DNA of 64,000 nucleotides from JANMEB01 sp041745295. GTDB taxonomy: Bacteria > Planctomycetota > Planctomycetia > Pirellulales > Pirellulaceae. The stretch covers positions 62,001 through 126,000 of the forward strand of contig JBGTJE010000089.1 of assembly GCA_041745295.1 (NCBI GenBank), in the 5' to 3' direction. Positions 26,416 to 34,879 of the stretch are shown here, piece after piece. How positions within the stretch are numbered: the first letter of the stretch is position 1; each line of letters opens with the position of its first letter. Below the pieces are notes generated by a model. The model had not been told where the DNA came from. It did no database searches and saw only the letters and a program-made list of their open reading frames with translations. The position numbers were made by a program, and so were the translations under genes.

Positions 26416-27591
26416 ATGCATCCGCGACTTCACATCGTTCCTCGAAATGTCGCGGTGGCCGCCATCGTTAGCGTGGCCGCGTTCGTTTTGAGCTGCAGTC
26501 CCTCGCCCGAGAGAGATAACCAAGTCCGATCGTCACGTGTCGACGGTCAAGTGGAAACAGCATCGCCCGAATCGCACGTGACTTATCGCGGAGTCTTGGT
26601 TGGAGCGGCGATGGTCGACAAATCCAGCGTGGTAACCTGGCGAAACGACTCGTTCCAAGTTGTCTTGGCGCTCAACGACGCTCCTAGCGCGGATCGCGAC
26701 ACCCAATCGGCGGCAGCGCGACAATTAATGGAAGCCGGTTTTGATGCCGAATATTGGATCGAAATCGCGTATTGTCCGAGCTTTGCGGTTGCCCATCCCG
26801 AGTGGATGTGCAGCTTACAAGGACACGACGAATGGCGACGGCTTTTTCCGGATCTGAAAAAACCCGCTGCGGATGAAGTTACAAAAAACTATCCTTGGGT
26901 TCCAATTCTTTATCAAGAGTCATTCGCGGCACATCTCGACCGTGTTGCGGCATTGCTCGCTGATTTGCCTACGCCCAAACGGATTTGGTTGAACGATTTG
27001 CAAGGTGGACCTTCGGCCTGTGGTTGCGGACATCGGCTTTGCCGCTGGACGGCCGACTATGGTCCAATTCGAACAGCGACGCCGCTAGGTGACGATGCCG
27101 CAGCGAAGTTTGTCAACGCGATCCAAGAGAAATATCCCGCCGCGGAGATCATGCCCGTGTGGACAACAGAATGCGAAGCGGAGGACGAGCATAAATCGTG
27201 CGGTGGCGTCGGCTGTTTCGAAGGCATCTGTTGGCAAGCTTACACGCGGCAATTAATGCATTTGAAAAAAGTCGCGCCGCGGATCGGCGTGCAGTGTTTC
27301 TACAAAGCACTGGAACGGGACTTGCCACGATACGGTGAAACGGCGGGTTGGATTCAGTTCACGCTGCAGTCGTTCCAAACCATGCCGCCACAGCGAGACG
27401 GCCGGGCGATTTCAGCCGGCCGCTTGATCGCCGTCATCCAAGGTTGGGATGTCAACGACGCCGAGCGCGACGCGCAGATTAAAATGGCGGAACACACCGG
27501 TGCCGCTGGGTACTTGCTCGCGACCTTTGCAATTCCGCACGATTGGCAGCCCCAGTCGCACAAAATCGACTTGTTGCAAAAGCCAAATTGA
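26416..27591 (+). CDS. Cys-rich predicted lipoprotein, co-transcribed with DUF3179 gene
   Basis: 391 aa; ATG at 26416, seven bases after the DUF3179 stop. The N-terminus MHPRLHIVPRNVAVAAIVSV ends in a lipobox-like FVLSC. The body reads like a TIM-barrel-type fold (repeated beta-alpha segments such as VPILYQESF, KRIWLND and IQFTLQSF). Two Cys clusters, SACGCGHRLC (about 222-231) and CGGVGCFEGICW, could hold metal or disulfides. No catalytic signature is recognised. An exported hydrolase-like protein is possible but unproven. Confidence 0.65.
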   Translation: MHPRLHIVPRNVAVAAIVSVAAFVLSCSPSPERDNQVRSSRVDGQVETASPESHVTYRGVLVGAAMVDKSSVVTWRNDSFQVVLALNDAPSADRDTQSAAARQLMEAGFDAEYWIEIAYCPSFAVAHPEWMCSLQGHDEWRRLFPDLKKPAADEVTKNYPWVPILYQESFAAHLDRVAALLADLPTPKRIWLNDLQGGPSACGCGHRLCRWTADYGPIRTATPLGDDAAAKFVNAIQEKYPAAEIMPVWTTECEAEDEHKSCGGVGCFEGICWQAYTRQLMHLKKVAPRIGVQCFYKALERDLPRYGETAGWIQFTLQSFQTMPPQRDGRAISAGRLIAVIQGWDVNDAERDAQIKMAEHTGAAGYLLATFAIPHDWQPQSHKIDLLQKPN

Positions 27592-27635
27592 TTTGAGAGG
27601 CAGCGAAATACACTCAACCTAGAATTGCCGGCCGC

Positions 27636-28691
27636 CTACTTTTCATTTTTCGGCGGCGAGGCTTGCGCCGCAACTAATTCTTCGGCAACTCGAATTGCCG
27701 CGACCAGACTTCCCGCATCCGCCCGGCATTGCCAAGCGATATCGAACGCGGTCCCGTGGGCAACACTGGTGCGAACGATGGGCAAGCCCAACGTGACGTT
27801 GACGGCGCACTGCATCCCCAACAGCTTCAAAGCGATATGGCCTTGATCGTGGTACATCGCGACGACGACGTCGAACTCGCCGGCGGCCGCGCGGTGCATC
27901 AACGTATCCGTGGGCAAGGGCCCGGTTAAATGCAAACCGCGCGATTGCCCTTGTCCTACGGCCGGCGCGATCAATCGCTGCTCTTCATCGCCAAACAATC
28001 CGCCTTCGCCGCCGTGAGGATTGAGCGCCGCAACGGCCACGCGCTCGGCGCGATCCAATCCCCGAGAAGCCAACAAGGCCCGGACGAATTGGACCGCCAG
28101 TTCGCATTTTTCAAAAATGGCTTGGGAAGTCAGATGTGAGAAGATGTCGCGCAGCGACATGTGCAGCGTCGTGTGCACGACACCCAAGCCCAATTCGCCG
28201 GCGATGTTGGGTCCGGGGGGCAAGTACAACATCATGGCGAACTTTTCGACATCGCACCACTGCGCGAGCAGCTCGGTGTGACCTGGAACGGGGTGGCCCG
28301 CCAAGTGCAACGATTGTTTATTGATCGGAGCCGTGACGATCGCACTCACTCGACCGTCGATCGCCAGCTGCGTTGCGAGTTGAAGCGATTGAAAAGCGGC
28401 TTCGCCGCACGCCCGGTCCACGCGCCGGGTCGCGGAGAGTTTGGTCGAATCCATTTCGATCGGCAACACGCCGATTTCGCGCCGCGCATCGAACCACTCA
28501 TCGGCAGAGCCCAAATGGCGAACGATGAGCTTTGATTGCAGCAAGTCAACAGCCCGCTGAACGACTTGGGGCGAACCGACCACAATCCGCGGCACGGCAA
28601 GCAGCGCGGGAACGCTCCAACTTTGGACGATGATCTCCGGGCCGACACCCGCCGGATCGCCCATCGTCATGGCTATTAAAGGCTTTGACAT
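27636..28691 (-). CDS. pdxA: 4-hydroxythreonine-4-phosphate dehydrogenase
   Basis: NAD-dependent oxidation of 4-phosphohydroxy-L-threonine in the deoxyxylulose-5-phosphate-dependent route to pyridoxal phosphate; 351 aa. Visible motifs: MTMGDPAGVGPEI at the N-terminus, VTAPINKQSL, PGHTELLA and the metal-site MYHDQGHIALKLL. It starts with ATG at 28691. Its neighbours are unrelated; the gene is set between two opposite-strand units. Confidence 0.93.
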   Translation of the reverse strand: MSKPLIAMTMGDPAGVGPEIIVQSWSVPALLAVPRIVVGSPQVVQRAVDLLQSKLIVRHLGSADEWFDARREIGVLPIEMDSTKLSATRRVDRACGEAAFQSLQLATQLAIDGRVSAIVTAPINKQSLHLAGHPVPGHTELLAQWCDVEKFAMMLYLPPGPNIAGELGLGVVHTTLHMSLRDIFSHLTSQAIFEKCELAVQFVRALLASRGLDRAERVAVAALNPHGGEGGLFGDEEQRLIAPAVGQGQSRGLHLTGPLPTDTLMHRAAAGEFDVVVAMYHDQGHIALKLLGMQCAVNVTLGLPIVRTSVAHGTAFDIAWQCRADAGSLVAAIRVAEELVAAQASPPKNEK

Positions 28692-28755
28692 TCTGTCATT
28701 TTAGTGCGAACACTTGGCGGATGCGAACCGGCAATCGTCGAAGGCGTCGACAAAC

Positions 28756-28867
28756 GTGGGTGGCACGCCCAAAGTCTTCGATGGGCGTGGCCGAACTCAT
28801 CGGCGCGACAACCACGCCCTTCGCAAAGCCTCAGGGCGCGCCACCCGAGCGTAGGCCTTCGGGGCAC
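28756..28867. repeat. Imperfect palindromes (GGTGGCACGCCC...GGGCGCGCCACCC)
   Basis: 28756-28790 holds GGTGGCACGCCC with GGGCGTGG, and 28834-28846 an inverted GGGCGCGCCACCC. The whole lies in the gap between divergent pdxA and dtd, and looks like another inverted palindrome pair. No promoter can be assigned. Confidence 0.45.
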
Positions 28868-28914
28868 GAGAACTTCATTCGTTTAATTGACTAAATGCTT
28901 TTGCGGAGCATCAA

Positions 28915-29361
28915 ATGCGGGCCGTTGTGCAAAGGGTATCCAGTGCAAATGTCTCAGTCGACCAACAAGTGGTGGGGATCATCGACCGCGGATTGATGGT
29001 GTTGCTCGGCGTCGAGCAACAGGACCAAGCGTCCGATGCGTCCTATATGTCCGACAAATTGATCGGACTTCGGATCTTTGACGACGCGGCCGGCAAAATG
29101 AACTTGTCGGTGACCGATGTCGGCGGTTCGATTTTGCTGATCAGCCAATTCACGTTGCTCGGCGACAGCCGCAAAGGTCGGCGGCCTAGCTTTATTCACG
29201 CCGCGGAGCCGCCCCTTGCCGAGGCGTTGTACGAACAAGTCGCGAGAGCGCTGCGCGTTCAACTCACGGTCGCAACCGGGCGCTTTCAAGCCCATATGCA
29301 GGTGGCGCTCGTCAATGACGGTCCGGTGACCATTCTGCTCGACAGCCGCAAGCAGTTTTAG
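28915..29361 (+). CDS. dtd: D-aminoacyl-tRNA deacylase
   Basis: Hydrolyses D-amino acids (and glycine) wrongly attached to tRNA; a cytoplasmic homodimer, 148 aa. Begins MRAVVQRVSSANVSVD. Family motifs: LISQFTLLGDSRKGRRPSF and the C-terminal substrate-gating VNDGPVTILLDS (the Gly-cisPro motif region, here GPVT). It starts with ATG at 28915. Confidence 0.94.
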   Translation: MRAVVQRVSSANVSVDQQVVGIIDRGLMVLLGVEQQDQASDASYMSDKLIGLRIFDDAAGKMNLSVTDVGGSILLISQFTLLGDSRKGRRPSFIHAAEPPLAEALYEQVARALRVQLTVATGRFQAHMQVALVNDGPVTILLDSRKQF

Positions 29362-29383
29362 TGCGCATGCGAGGCCAAGAATC

Positions 29384-29424
29384 GTTCCCTCGCCCCCGCT
29401 TCGGGGGAGAGGGTAGGGTGGAGG
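29384..29424. repeat. Dispersed GC palindrome (CCTCGCCCCCGCTTCGGGG family)
   Basis: Second copy of the repeat at 14236-14280 (CCCCGCTTCGGGGGAGAGGGTAGGG). It lies between the convergent ends of dtd and the YdjM-like gene, where it could also stop transcription. Confidence 0.5.
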
Positions 29425-29461
29425 AATTTCCACGTAGCGTCACACAGCGCGCAATCCACGT

Positions 29462-30184
29462 TCAACGTTTTTTGAATAGGTCCAGAATCGGCGAAGTCGA
29501 TTCCTGTTGCTGGGCGATTGTCGGGACGTCCATTCCGCGTTCGCGCAATAACTGCCGAAAGCTCGGATCGAACCAAATCAGCGTGCCCAACATCAACAAT
29601 GTTCCATACGCCAATAGATTGGCGAACGGTTTGGCTCCCAAGAACTTAATCGCAGAGCCAAACGATTTTTTTATCTTGACCCGGTGGCCGTTGAGATCGA
29701 CGGCATAGAGCTCATCCAGAATTAAATGCGACATGAAACCGAGCACCACCGCCCAGGCCTTATAAAATCGAACTTGCAATTCGCAATCGCACAGAAGAAA
29801 CGCGACCATTCCGGCGGTGACTGCGGCGGGAATGCTGTGCCACATTCCCCGATGCACGGTGAATCGCCGAAACAATGAACCGACGCCAAAGCGGACCAGA
29901 AAATAAATCCCCGCGCCAATCAAAACCAATTGCTCCGACGTCAGTTGCAAACCTGCAAAACGTTGTATCAAGAGCATGGGGACGAGCATCGATACGACCG
30001 ACAATGTCTCGCGAACGGGGATGCCAGAATCGCTGTCTAAATCCGGAAGCATCCCACCGATGCTGCAAATGCCGCCGGCCAAAATGCACGAGTCAAGCGG
30101 CAGATGGAAAAGGTAGCTTCCGCCCACGCCGTAGGCAACGCCGAGCACTGTGCTGGTTGTGATGTGCGTTTTGAAATCAGCCAT
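29462..30184 (-). CDS. YdjM-like membrane-bound metal-dependent hydrolase
   Basis: 240 aa with about four or five hydrophobic helices. N-terminus MADFKTHITTSTVLGVAYG, then GGICSIGGMLPDLDSDSG, and later HRGMWHSIPAA and MSHLILDELYAVDL: this His/Asp pattern (HxT, DxDSD, HRGxxHS, HxxLD) defines the YdjM/LexA-binding membrane hydrolase family. Activity is poorly known. It starts with ATG at 30184. Confidence 0.85.
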   Translation of the reverse strand: MADFKTHITTSTVLGVAYGVGGSYLFHLPLDSCILAGGICSIGGMLPDLDSDSGIPVRETLSVVSMLVPMLLIQRFAGLQLTSEQLVLIGAGIYFLVRFGVGSLFRRFTVHRGMWHSIPAAVTAGMVAFLLCDCELQVRFYKAWAVVLGFMSHLILDELYAVDLNGHRVKIKKSFGSAIKFLGAKPFANLLAYGTLLMLGTLIWFDPSFRQLLRERGMDVPTIAQQQESTSPILDLFKKR

Positions 30185-30534
30185 GGTCGCGAAGAAAGCG
30201 AAGAATGGAAGCGGCCAACAATATCGCCGACGGCCCCACGAACAAAGGTCAATTCAAAGGCGATCGTTCCCACTGACACATCTCGAATAACATCGATCGC
30301 AGACGCGACGCCGCATTGCCCAAATAGGATCCGCTAGCGACGATCTCGAAAACCGCTGGCAGCGCCAGCAGCAAAGTTAGACCCTGCGCGACCCATGCGT
30401 CGACAATACTCGTTTGCGAGCTTTTAGAGCTGACCGTACCCTAGCCTGCCTCAAATCGGACTGTCGGGCGGTGTCGATTGCGCCTATACTCCGCACCCAA
30501 TTTTAAGACCGATGGTGAAACGGGAAACGTCAAG
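30185..30534. other. Intergenic region between divergent genes, 350 bases
   Basis: No gene is supported. The stretch carries the promoters of the YdjM-like gene and the CvpA gene, but I see no clear consensus. Confidence 0.5.
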
Positions 30535-31344
30535 ATGCAATACTACGATTTGGTCATGCTCGCAATCTTTGCCGGGGCCATCTTGTTCGGTGCCTGGAAG
30601 GGACTGGCGTGGCAAGTGGCGTCGGTTGCGGCTATCTTCGTGAGCTATCTGGTCGCATTGAAATTTCGCGGACCCGTGGCGAGCTTGATTCAAGTCCAGC
30701 CACCGCTCAATCAGTTTATCGCGATGTTCGCCATCTACGCGTTGGTGTCGCTGGGGATCTGGATTGGCTTTGGCTACGTACGCTCGTTCATCGAGCGGTT
30801 TTACTTGCGCAGTTTCGATCGCCAGGCAGGTGCTTTATTGGGTGCGCTCAAGGGGGCGTTGCTTTGTATCGTCATCACGATGTTCGCGGTGACGTTGCTG
30901 GGTGAGGCTCGCCGGAATGAGATCTGCCAATCCAAATCCGGGTTGCTAATCGCGCGCTCGATCAATCAGTTGCGGGCCGTCGTGCCCAAGGAGATTCACC
31001 CCGTTTTAGCCCCGTATCTGAATCGCTTCGACGACGTGATGAAGCAAACGAATCCAAATTACGCCCTGCAGCCGAATTTTCCCCATTCAACGAACGGGGA
31101 GGGGGGTGGGTTTGGGGCGGCGGTTCGCGAGTTCGTTGGCGAAGTCTTCACCACAAATCAACCCGCGTCGAATAATCAGATCCAAGGGACCGTGAAAGGG
31201 ATTGCTTGGCCAAATCAAAACTCAATTTCCGCCCCACCCGGCAACGCTTCGGTCACTCCAAGCCGCCTGCCGCCGATCAATTTGAACGCCGTGCACAATA
31301 CGGTCAAGGACATCTTCAGCCCGGTCACAAACACAAACCGATAG
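30535..31344 (+). CDS. CvpA family membrane protein
   Basis: 269 aa. The ATG at 30535 gives MQYYDLVMLAIFAGAILFG, typical of CvpA. Four transmembrane helices lie in the first 140 residues (GAWKGLAWQVASVAAIFVSY, FIAMFAIYALVSLGIWIGFG, GALLGALKGALLCIVITMFA). The remaining 130 residues are soluble, Asn/Pro-rich and probably disordered. CvpA proteins are linked to envelope integrity and colicin V export in enterobacteria. An in-frame TTG at 30478 is a weaker start. Confidence 0.85.
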   Translation: MQYYDLVMLAIFAGAILFGAWKGLAWQVASVAAIFVSYLVALKFRGPVASLIQVQPPLNQFIAMFAIYALVSLGIWIGFGYVRSFIERFYLRSFDRQAGALLGALKGALLCIVITMFAVTLLGEARRNEICQSKSGLLIARSINQLRAVVPKEIHPVLAPYLNRFDDVMKQTNPNYALQPNFPHSTNGEGGGFGAAVREFVGEVFTTNQPASNNQIQGTVKGIAWPNQNSISAPPGNASVTPSRLPPINLNAVHNTVKDIFSPVTNTNR

Positions 31345-31826
31345 CCGTTGCAGCCGTACTCTCGCGTGGGCGATTTGCGCGGCGGGGAACGGGCTCCTGT
31401 ACCGAGTGGCGATTGATTGGATTTCGAATAAAGTCCGACAAAACGACTAGAGCTAACCGAACATAAGAAACATTATCGGACGTTGGAAGTAATGCGGTTT
31501 TTGTAGCCATCACGCTCCGCGTGATGAATGCCGCACCATCGGTTGATTTCGATTACAGTCCAAATTCGCTTTCCTCTCGCGGAGCGAGCGGGCTACAAGC
31601 TAATGGTCCCGCGACACGAGGCGCTATCGATTTGGTCCATCTGACTGTCGGTTCGGCAACACGGGTTTGGGGTCCAACTCGCCGCCGATCGCTCGTCCTG
31701 AGCGATTATACGCGGTCGCCATTTTGTCGAATGTGCCGGCACAAACGGTTTCAAGGGAAACCTCAATACGACGTAGAACCCGTATTTCGAGATGATTCGA
31801 GGCGTGCGGTTGAGCGATCGGCGCGA
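31345..31826. other. Intergenic region between convergent genes, 482 bases
   Basis: Contains the hairpin CATCACGC-TCC-GCGTGATG at 31508-31526 (related to the family at 7931-8000) and a CTCTCGC-GGAGCGAGCG palindrome near 31575-31592. The small frames in this stretch look like chance. No terminator with a T run is seen. Confidence 0.5.
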
Positions 31827-32864
31827 TTACGAAGCGCTCAATTCATCAGGCTCAAGAGATTCCTCGTCCTCAGGCGGATACGGTCGATCCTGGTTGGCTG
31901 ATGGCTCAGTTGGGCTAACTTCCAGAAAGACTCCCATCCGACGAAATTTCGCATACCGCTCGTTGAGCAACCGGTCCACGTCCAGTCGCTTGAGGTCGCG
32001 GAGCGATTTCTGAAGATACATCTTGAGTCGGGCGGCCATAGCGTGATGGTCTCGGTGGGCGCCGCCCAAGGGTTCGGTGATGACGTCGTCAACGACGCCT
32101 AGTCCGAGCAAGTGCTTGGAAGTGAATTTTAAGGCGCCTGCGGCTCGTTCGGCGAATTCTGCGCTTTTCCATAAAATCCCGGCGCAGCCCTCGGGGCTGA
32201 TGACCGAGTAGTAGGAAAATTGCAGCATGGCGACGCGGTCGCCGACGCCGATGCCCAGCGCTCCTCCGCTGCCGCCTTCGCCAATCACAACGCAGACGAT
32301 CGGAGTTGGAAGCCGGGACATGGCAAACATATTCTCGGCGATGACTTGGGCTTGCCCTCGTTCCTCGGCGCCGATCCCGGGATAGGCCCCGGGCGTGTCG
32401 ATCAAGCAAATGACCGGCAAGTGGAACTTAGCGGCCAAGCGCATCTTGGCCATCGCTTTGCGATAGCCCTCTGGATGTGCGCAACCAAAAAAGTTTTCCG
32501 TGCGATCGCGAAATGTCCGTCCCTTTTGGTGGCCGACCACCAGGACCTTGTCATCCCCCAATTTGGCAAACCCGGTTCGGATCGCCCGATCGTCGCCGAA
32601 GTGTTTGTCGCCGTGCAGCTCGACGAATTCGTCGAAGATCAACGAAAGATAATCGATCGTGTGCGGACGACTTTTATGCCGCGCGACCTGCACGATTTGC
32701 CACGGAGTCAGGTTCTCGTAGATTTCGCGGGTCACGTGGGCAAGCTGCCGGCGAAGTGTGCGAAGTTTCTCGGCGGAATGAATCGACGGATCGGCCTCGG
32801 CCTCGAGTCCGCGGATTTCCACCTCGAGATCCGCAATCGGTTGTTCAAACGCCAAGTAGTCCAT
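31827..32864 (-). CDS. accA: Acetyl-CoA carboxylase carboxyltransferase subunit alpha
   Basis: Carries the carboxyl group from biotin to acetyl-CoA, with AccD, in fatty-acid synthesis; 345 aa. The ATG at 32864 gives MDYLAFEQPIADLEVEI, matching the family N-terminus, so it is preferred to the in-frame TTG at 32930. Motifs: YLSLIFDEFVELHGDKHFGDD, GHQKGRTFRDRTENFFGCAHPEGYRKA, CLIDTPGAYPG and GEGGSGGALGIGV. A C-terminal tail is acidic and unconserved. accD is not in the window. A kinase gene lies about 70 bases upstream on the same strand. Confidence 0.94.
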   Translation of the reverse strand: MDYLAFEQPIADLEVEIRGLEAEADPSIHSAEKLRTLRRQLAHVTREIYENLTPWQIVQVARHKSRPHTIDYLSLIFDEFVELHGDKHFGDDRAIRTGFAKLGDDKVLVVGHQKGRTFRDRTENFFGCAHPEGYRKAMAKMRLAAKFHLPVICLIDTPGAYPGIGAEERGQAQVIAENMFAMSRLPTPIVCVVIGEGGSGGALGIGVGDRVAMLQFSYYSVISPEGCAGILWKSAEFAERAAGALKFTSKHLLGLGVVDDVITEPLGGAHRDHHAMAARLKMYLQKSLRDLKRLDVDRLLNERYAKFRRMGVFLEVSPTEPSANQDRPYPPEDEESLEPDELSAS

Positions 32865-32933
32865 GGATTCTCGAAACGGTGTGTCGTGGCGATCCCTTTC
32901 GATGATAATCGAACGCCGAGAGCGGGCCAAGTT

Positions 32934-33863
32934 TTAGGTTGCTTTCCTCTCTTCTGTCGACTCGATTTTAGGCTTCATTCCCGCACGGAAGATTTGAAGC
33001 GACTGAAATGCGTCCAAGAAATCATCGATTGTCTGCGGGCGGTCTGCCGAATCTTTCAACAAACATCGCGCGACCAAGGCCGCAAAGTCCGGCGATACGC
33101 GCGGATTAAATGCCTGCAAGGACGGGGATACCAAGCGCAAGTGTTTGTTGAGAACGTCGTCGGGGCTGGATGCGGTAAACGGCGGCCGACACGTCAACAG
33201 TTCAAAACAAACACAGCCAAAACTGTAAATATCTGAGCGCGGATCGAGGCTTTGGCCTCGGATTTGTTCGGGTGACATATAACTGCGAGTCCCTTGCACT
33301 GTCGTGCCGCGTCCGGTCAAACGGTTAAGCAACCCGGCCTTCTTTTTGGTTTCCTTGGCAATCGAGAAATCGATCAATTTGACATCGGCTTGGTCGTCGA
33401 CCAAAAAATTGTCCGGTTTGACGTCGCAATGAACCCATCCCCGTTCGTGGAGATGTTTCAACCCAGCAGCACAACGTTCGATCACGTCGCGGACATGGTA
33501 TTGCAAATGTTCGCGGCGTTCCCGCAACTCTTGCTTCAAATTCCGCGCGTTGAATAACTGCATGACGATAAACGGTAAGCCAAATTTGTCCACGAACTCA
33601 TAGATCTTGATCACGTTTGGATGGTCGAGTGATTTGCCGACTTCGGCTTCATGTCGGAGGTGCGCAATTTGTTTTTTTTTGGTCCGATGCCGCTCGAGCA
33701 AAACTTTGACCGCGACGCGCTCATGTTCGTGGGCGGCCTTGGCTTCCCAAACCACACACGTTTGACCCGATCGGATCATCCGCAGCAGTTGGTACGGGCC
33801 GAGAAAATCGCGGTGCGTTGACAAGGTCAATCCACTCGGAAAAACGTTGAGCTGGCGAAGCAA
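32934..33863 (-). CDS. Ser/Thr protein kinase, Hanks type (DFS variant)
   Basis: 309 aa single kinase domain, no membrane segment. The invariant residues are Lys53 (VAVKVLL), the catalytic loop HCDVKPDNF (Asp147, Asn152), the metal-binding Asp165 in LIDFS and SPEQIRG. The usual DFG is DFS here, and the Gly-rich loop is degenerate (MIRSGQTCVVW). All catalytic residues are present, so activity is likely. The start is uncertain: no ATG precedes the domain and TTG at 33863 is the best candidate. It lies between truA and accA on the same strand. Confidence 0.82.
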   Translation of the reverse strand: MLRQLNVFPSGLTLSTHRDFLGPYQLLRMIRSGQTCVVWEAKAAHEHERVAVKVLLERHRTKKKQIAHLRHEAEVGKSLDHPNVIKIYEFVDKFGLPFIVMQLFNARNLKQELRERREHLQYHVRDVIERCAAGLKHLHERGWVHCDVKPDNFLVDDQADVKLIDFSIAKETKKKAGLLNRLTGRGTTVQGTRSYMSPEQIRGQSLDPRSDIYSFGCVCFELLTCRPPFTASSPDDVLNKHLRLVSPSLQAFNPRVSPDFAALVARCLLKDSADRPQTIDDFLDAFQSLQIFRAGMKPKIESTEERKAT

Positions 33864-33947
33864 GCGCTAGTGTAAGTCTAAGCCAGACACCCCCAATGCG
33901 AAAGTGCGACCCGCGGCGCACCGCGCCGTGGACCGCATTGAATCCAT

Positions 33948-34700
33948 TCAAAATGCGTAGTCGACGCGGACCAACGCGAGTCCATGTGCCGGCGCCGTCG
34001 GACCGGCGGATCGTCGGTTTCGCGAATCCAAAACCGTCGACAGCCAGCCGACAGGCTTTTTATGCCGTCCAACCAAGACCAATGAACCGACCATGATGCG
34101 AACCATGTTGTACAAGAATCCGTCGGCCGAGACCTCGATCAGAAGCTCGTCGAATCCGCCGACTTGGCGATGGATTAGTTCCAATCGACGGACCGTGCGC
34201 ACGCTGCTCACACGATCGCCTCCCATCGCTTGAAACGCGGCAAAGTCGTGCTCGCCGATCAGTTCGGCGGCAGCCCGCCGCATCAGCTCGACGTCGAGCG
34301 GCTTGCGAATGTGCCAGTAGTGATGGCGCAGGAACACATTGGATACGAGCCCAAATTGAATTTGGTAGCGATACGTTTTGCCGATCGCATCGCGAATCGC
34401 ATGAAATCCAGGGGGAGCTTCGTCGATCCTCAAGACCTGAATATCCGGCGGCAAGTTCGCATTGAGGGCGCGAGTCATTGCCACGAAGGGCAACTCCGAC
34501 TCCGTCGCCACGCTGCAAACTTGACCCAACGCATGGACACCCGAGTCGGTTCGGCCGCTGGCGACGATCGCGACCGTCTCCCCCGTGACGATGCGCCACG
34601 ACTCTTGCATCTGCTGCTGAACTGTCGGATCGCGCGCCTGGATTTGCCAGCCCGCATAGGAGCTACCGTCGTACGCCAAAACAAGTCGCAAAGAACGCAT
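33948..34700 (-). CDS. truA: tRNA pseudouridine(38-40) synthase
   Basis: Converts U38-U40 of the tRNA anticodon arm to pseudouridine; 250 aa. The ATG at 34700 gives MRSLRLVLAYDGSSYAGWQIQ, the family N-terminus; a much longer upstream frame is not credible. Catalytic Asp is in SGRTDSGVHALGQV. Later motifs are FHAIRDAIGKTYRYQI and FLYNMVRIMVGSLVLVG. It stands upstream of the kinase gene. Confidence 0.93.
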   Translation of the reverse strand: MRSLRLVLAYDGSSYAGWQIQARDPTVQQQMQESWRIVTGETVAIVASGRTDSGVHALGQVCSVATESELPFVAMTRALNANLPPDIQVLRIDEAPPGFHAIRDAIGKTYRYQIQFGLVSNVFLRHHYWHIRKPLDVELMRRAAAELIGEHDFAAFQAMGGDRVSSVRTVRRLELIHRQVGGFDELLIEVSADGFLYNMVRIMVGSLVLVGRHKKPVGWLSTVLDSRNRRSAGPTAPAHGLALVRVDYAF

Positions 34701-34726
34701 TGGATTTTCGCCCGCAGGTCCCTGTC

Positions 34727-34879
34727 GTAGATTTCGCGAGCCGAGCAAGACCTTGCGCCTTCCCAAACTAATCCAATTGCTAATCGTTCCCAGCCAATTC
34801 ACGTTTTGCGGACGCTCGGTCCATTTGGATTGCATATGGGTTCGGAAGCTCTCCGTCTCGCTCGGCTCGCGAGTCCTCC
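34727..34879. repeat. Inverted palindrome pair (second copy of the GAGCCGAGCGAGAC family)
   Basis: 34727-34751 and 34855-34879 are inverted relatives of the repeats at 11597-11770 (core CGCGAGCCGAGC). The right copy lies inside the reading frame of the HTTM gene and supplies its last residues, so this repeat changed the C-terminus of a protein. Confidence 0.65.

Noticed and set aside
31521..31901. Possible 126-residue protein between CvpA and accA
   Set aside because: It runs through repeats and into accA on the other strand, with random composition and no start signal.
33905..33937. GC-rich palindrome after truA as a terminator
   Set aside because: Imperfect stem, no T run, and the same texture as the dispersed repeats; not strong enough to call.
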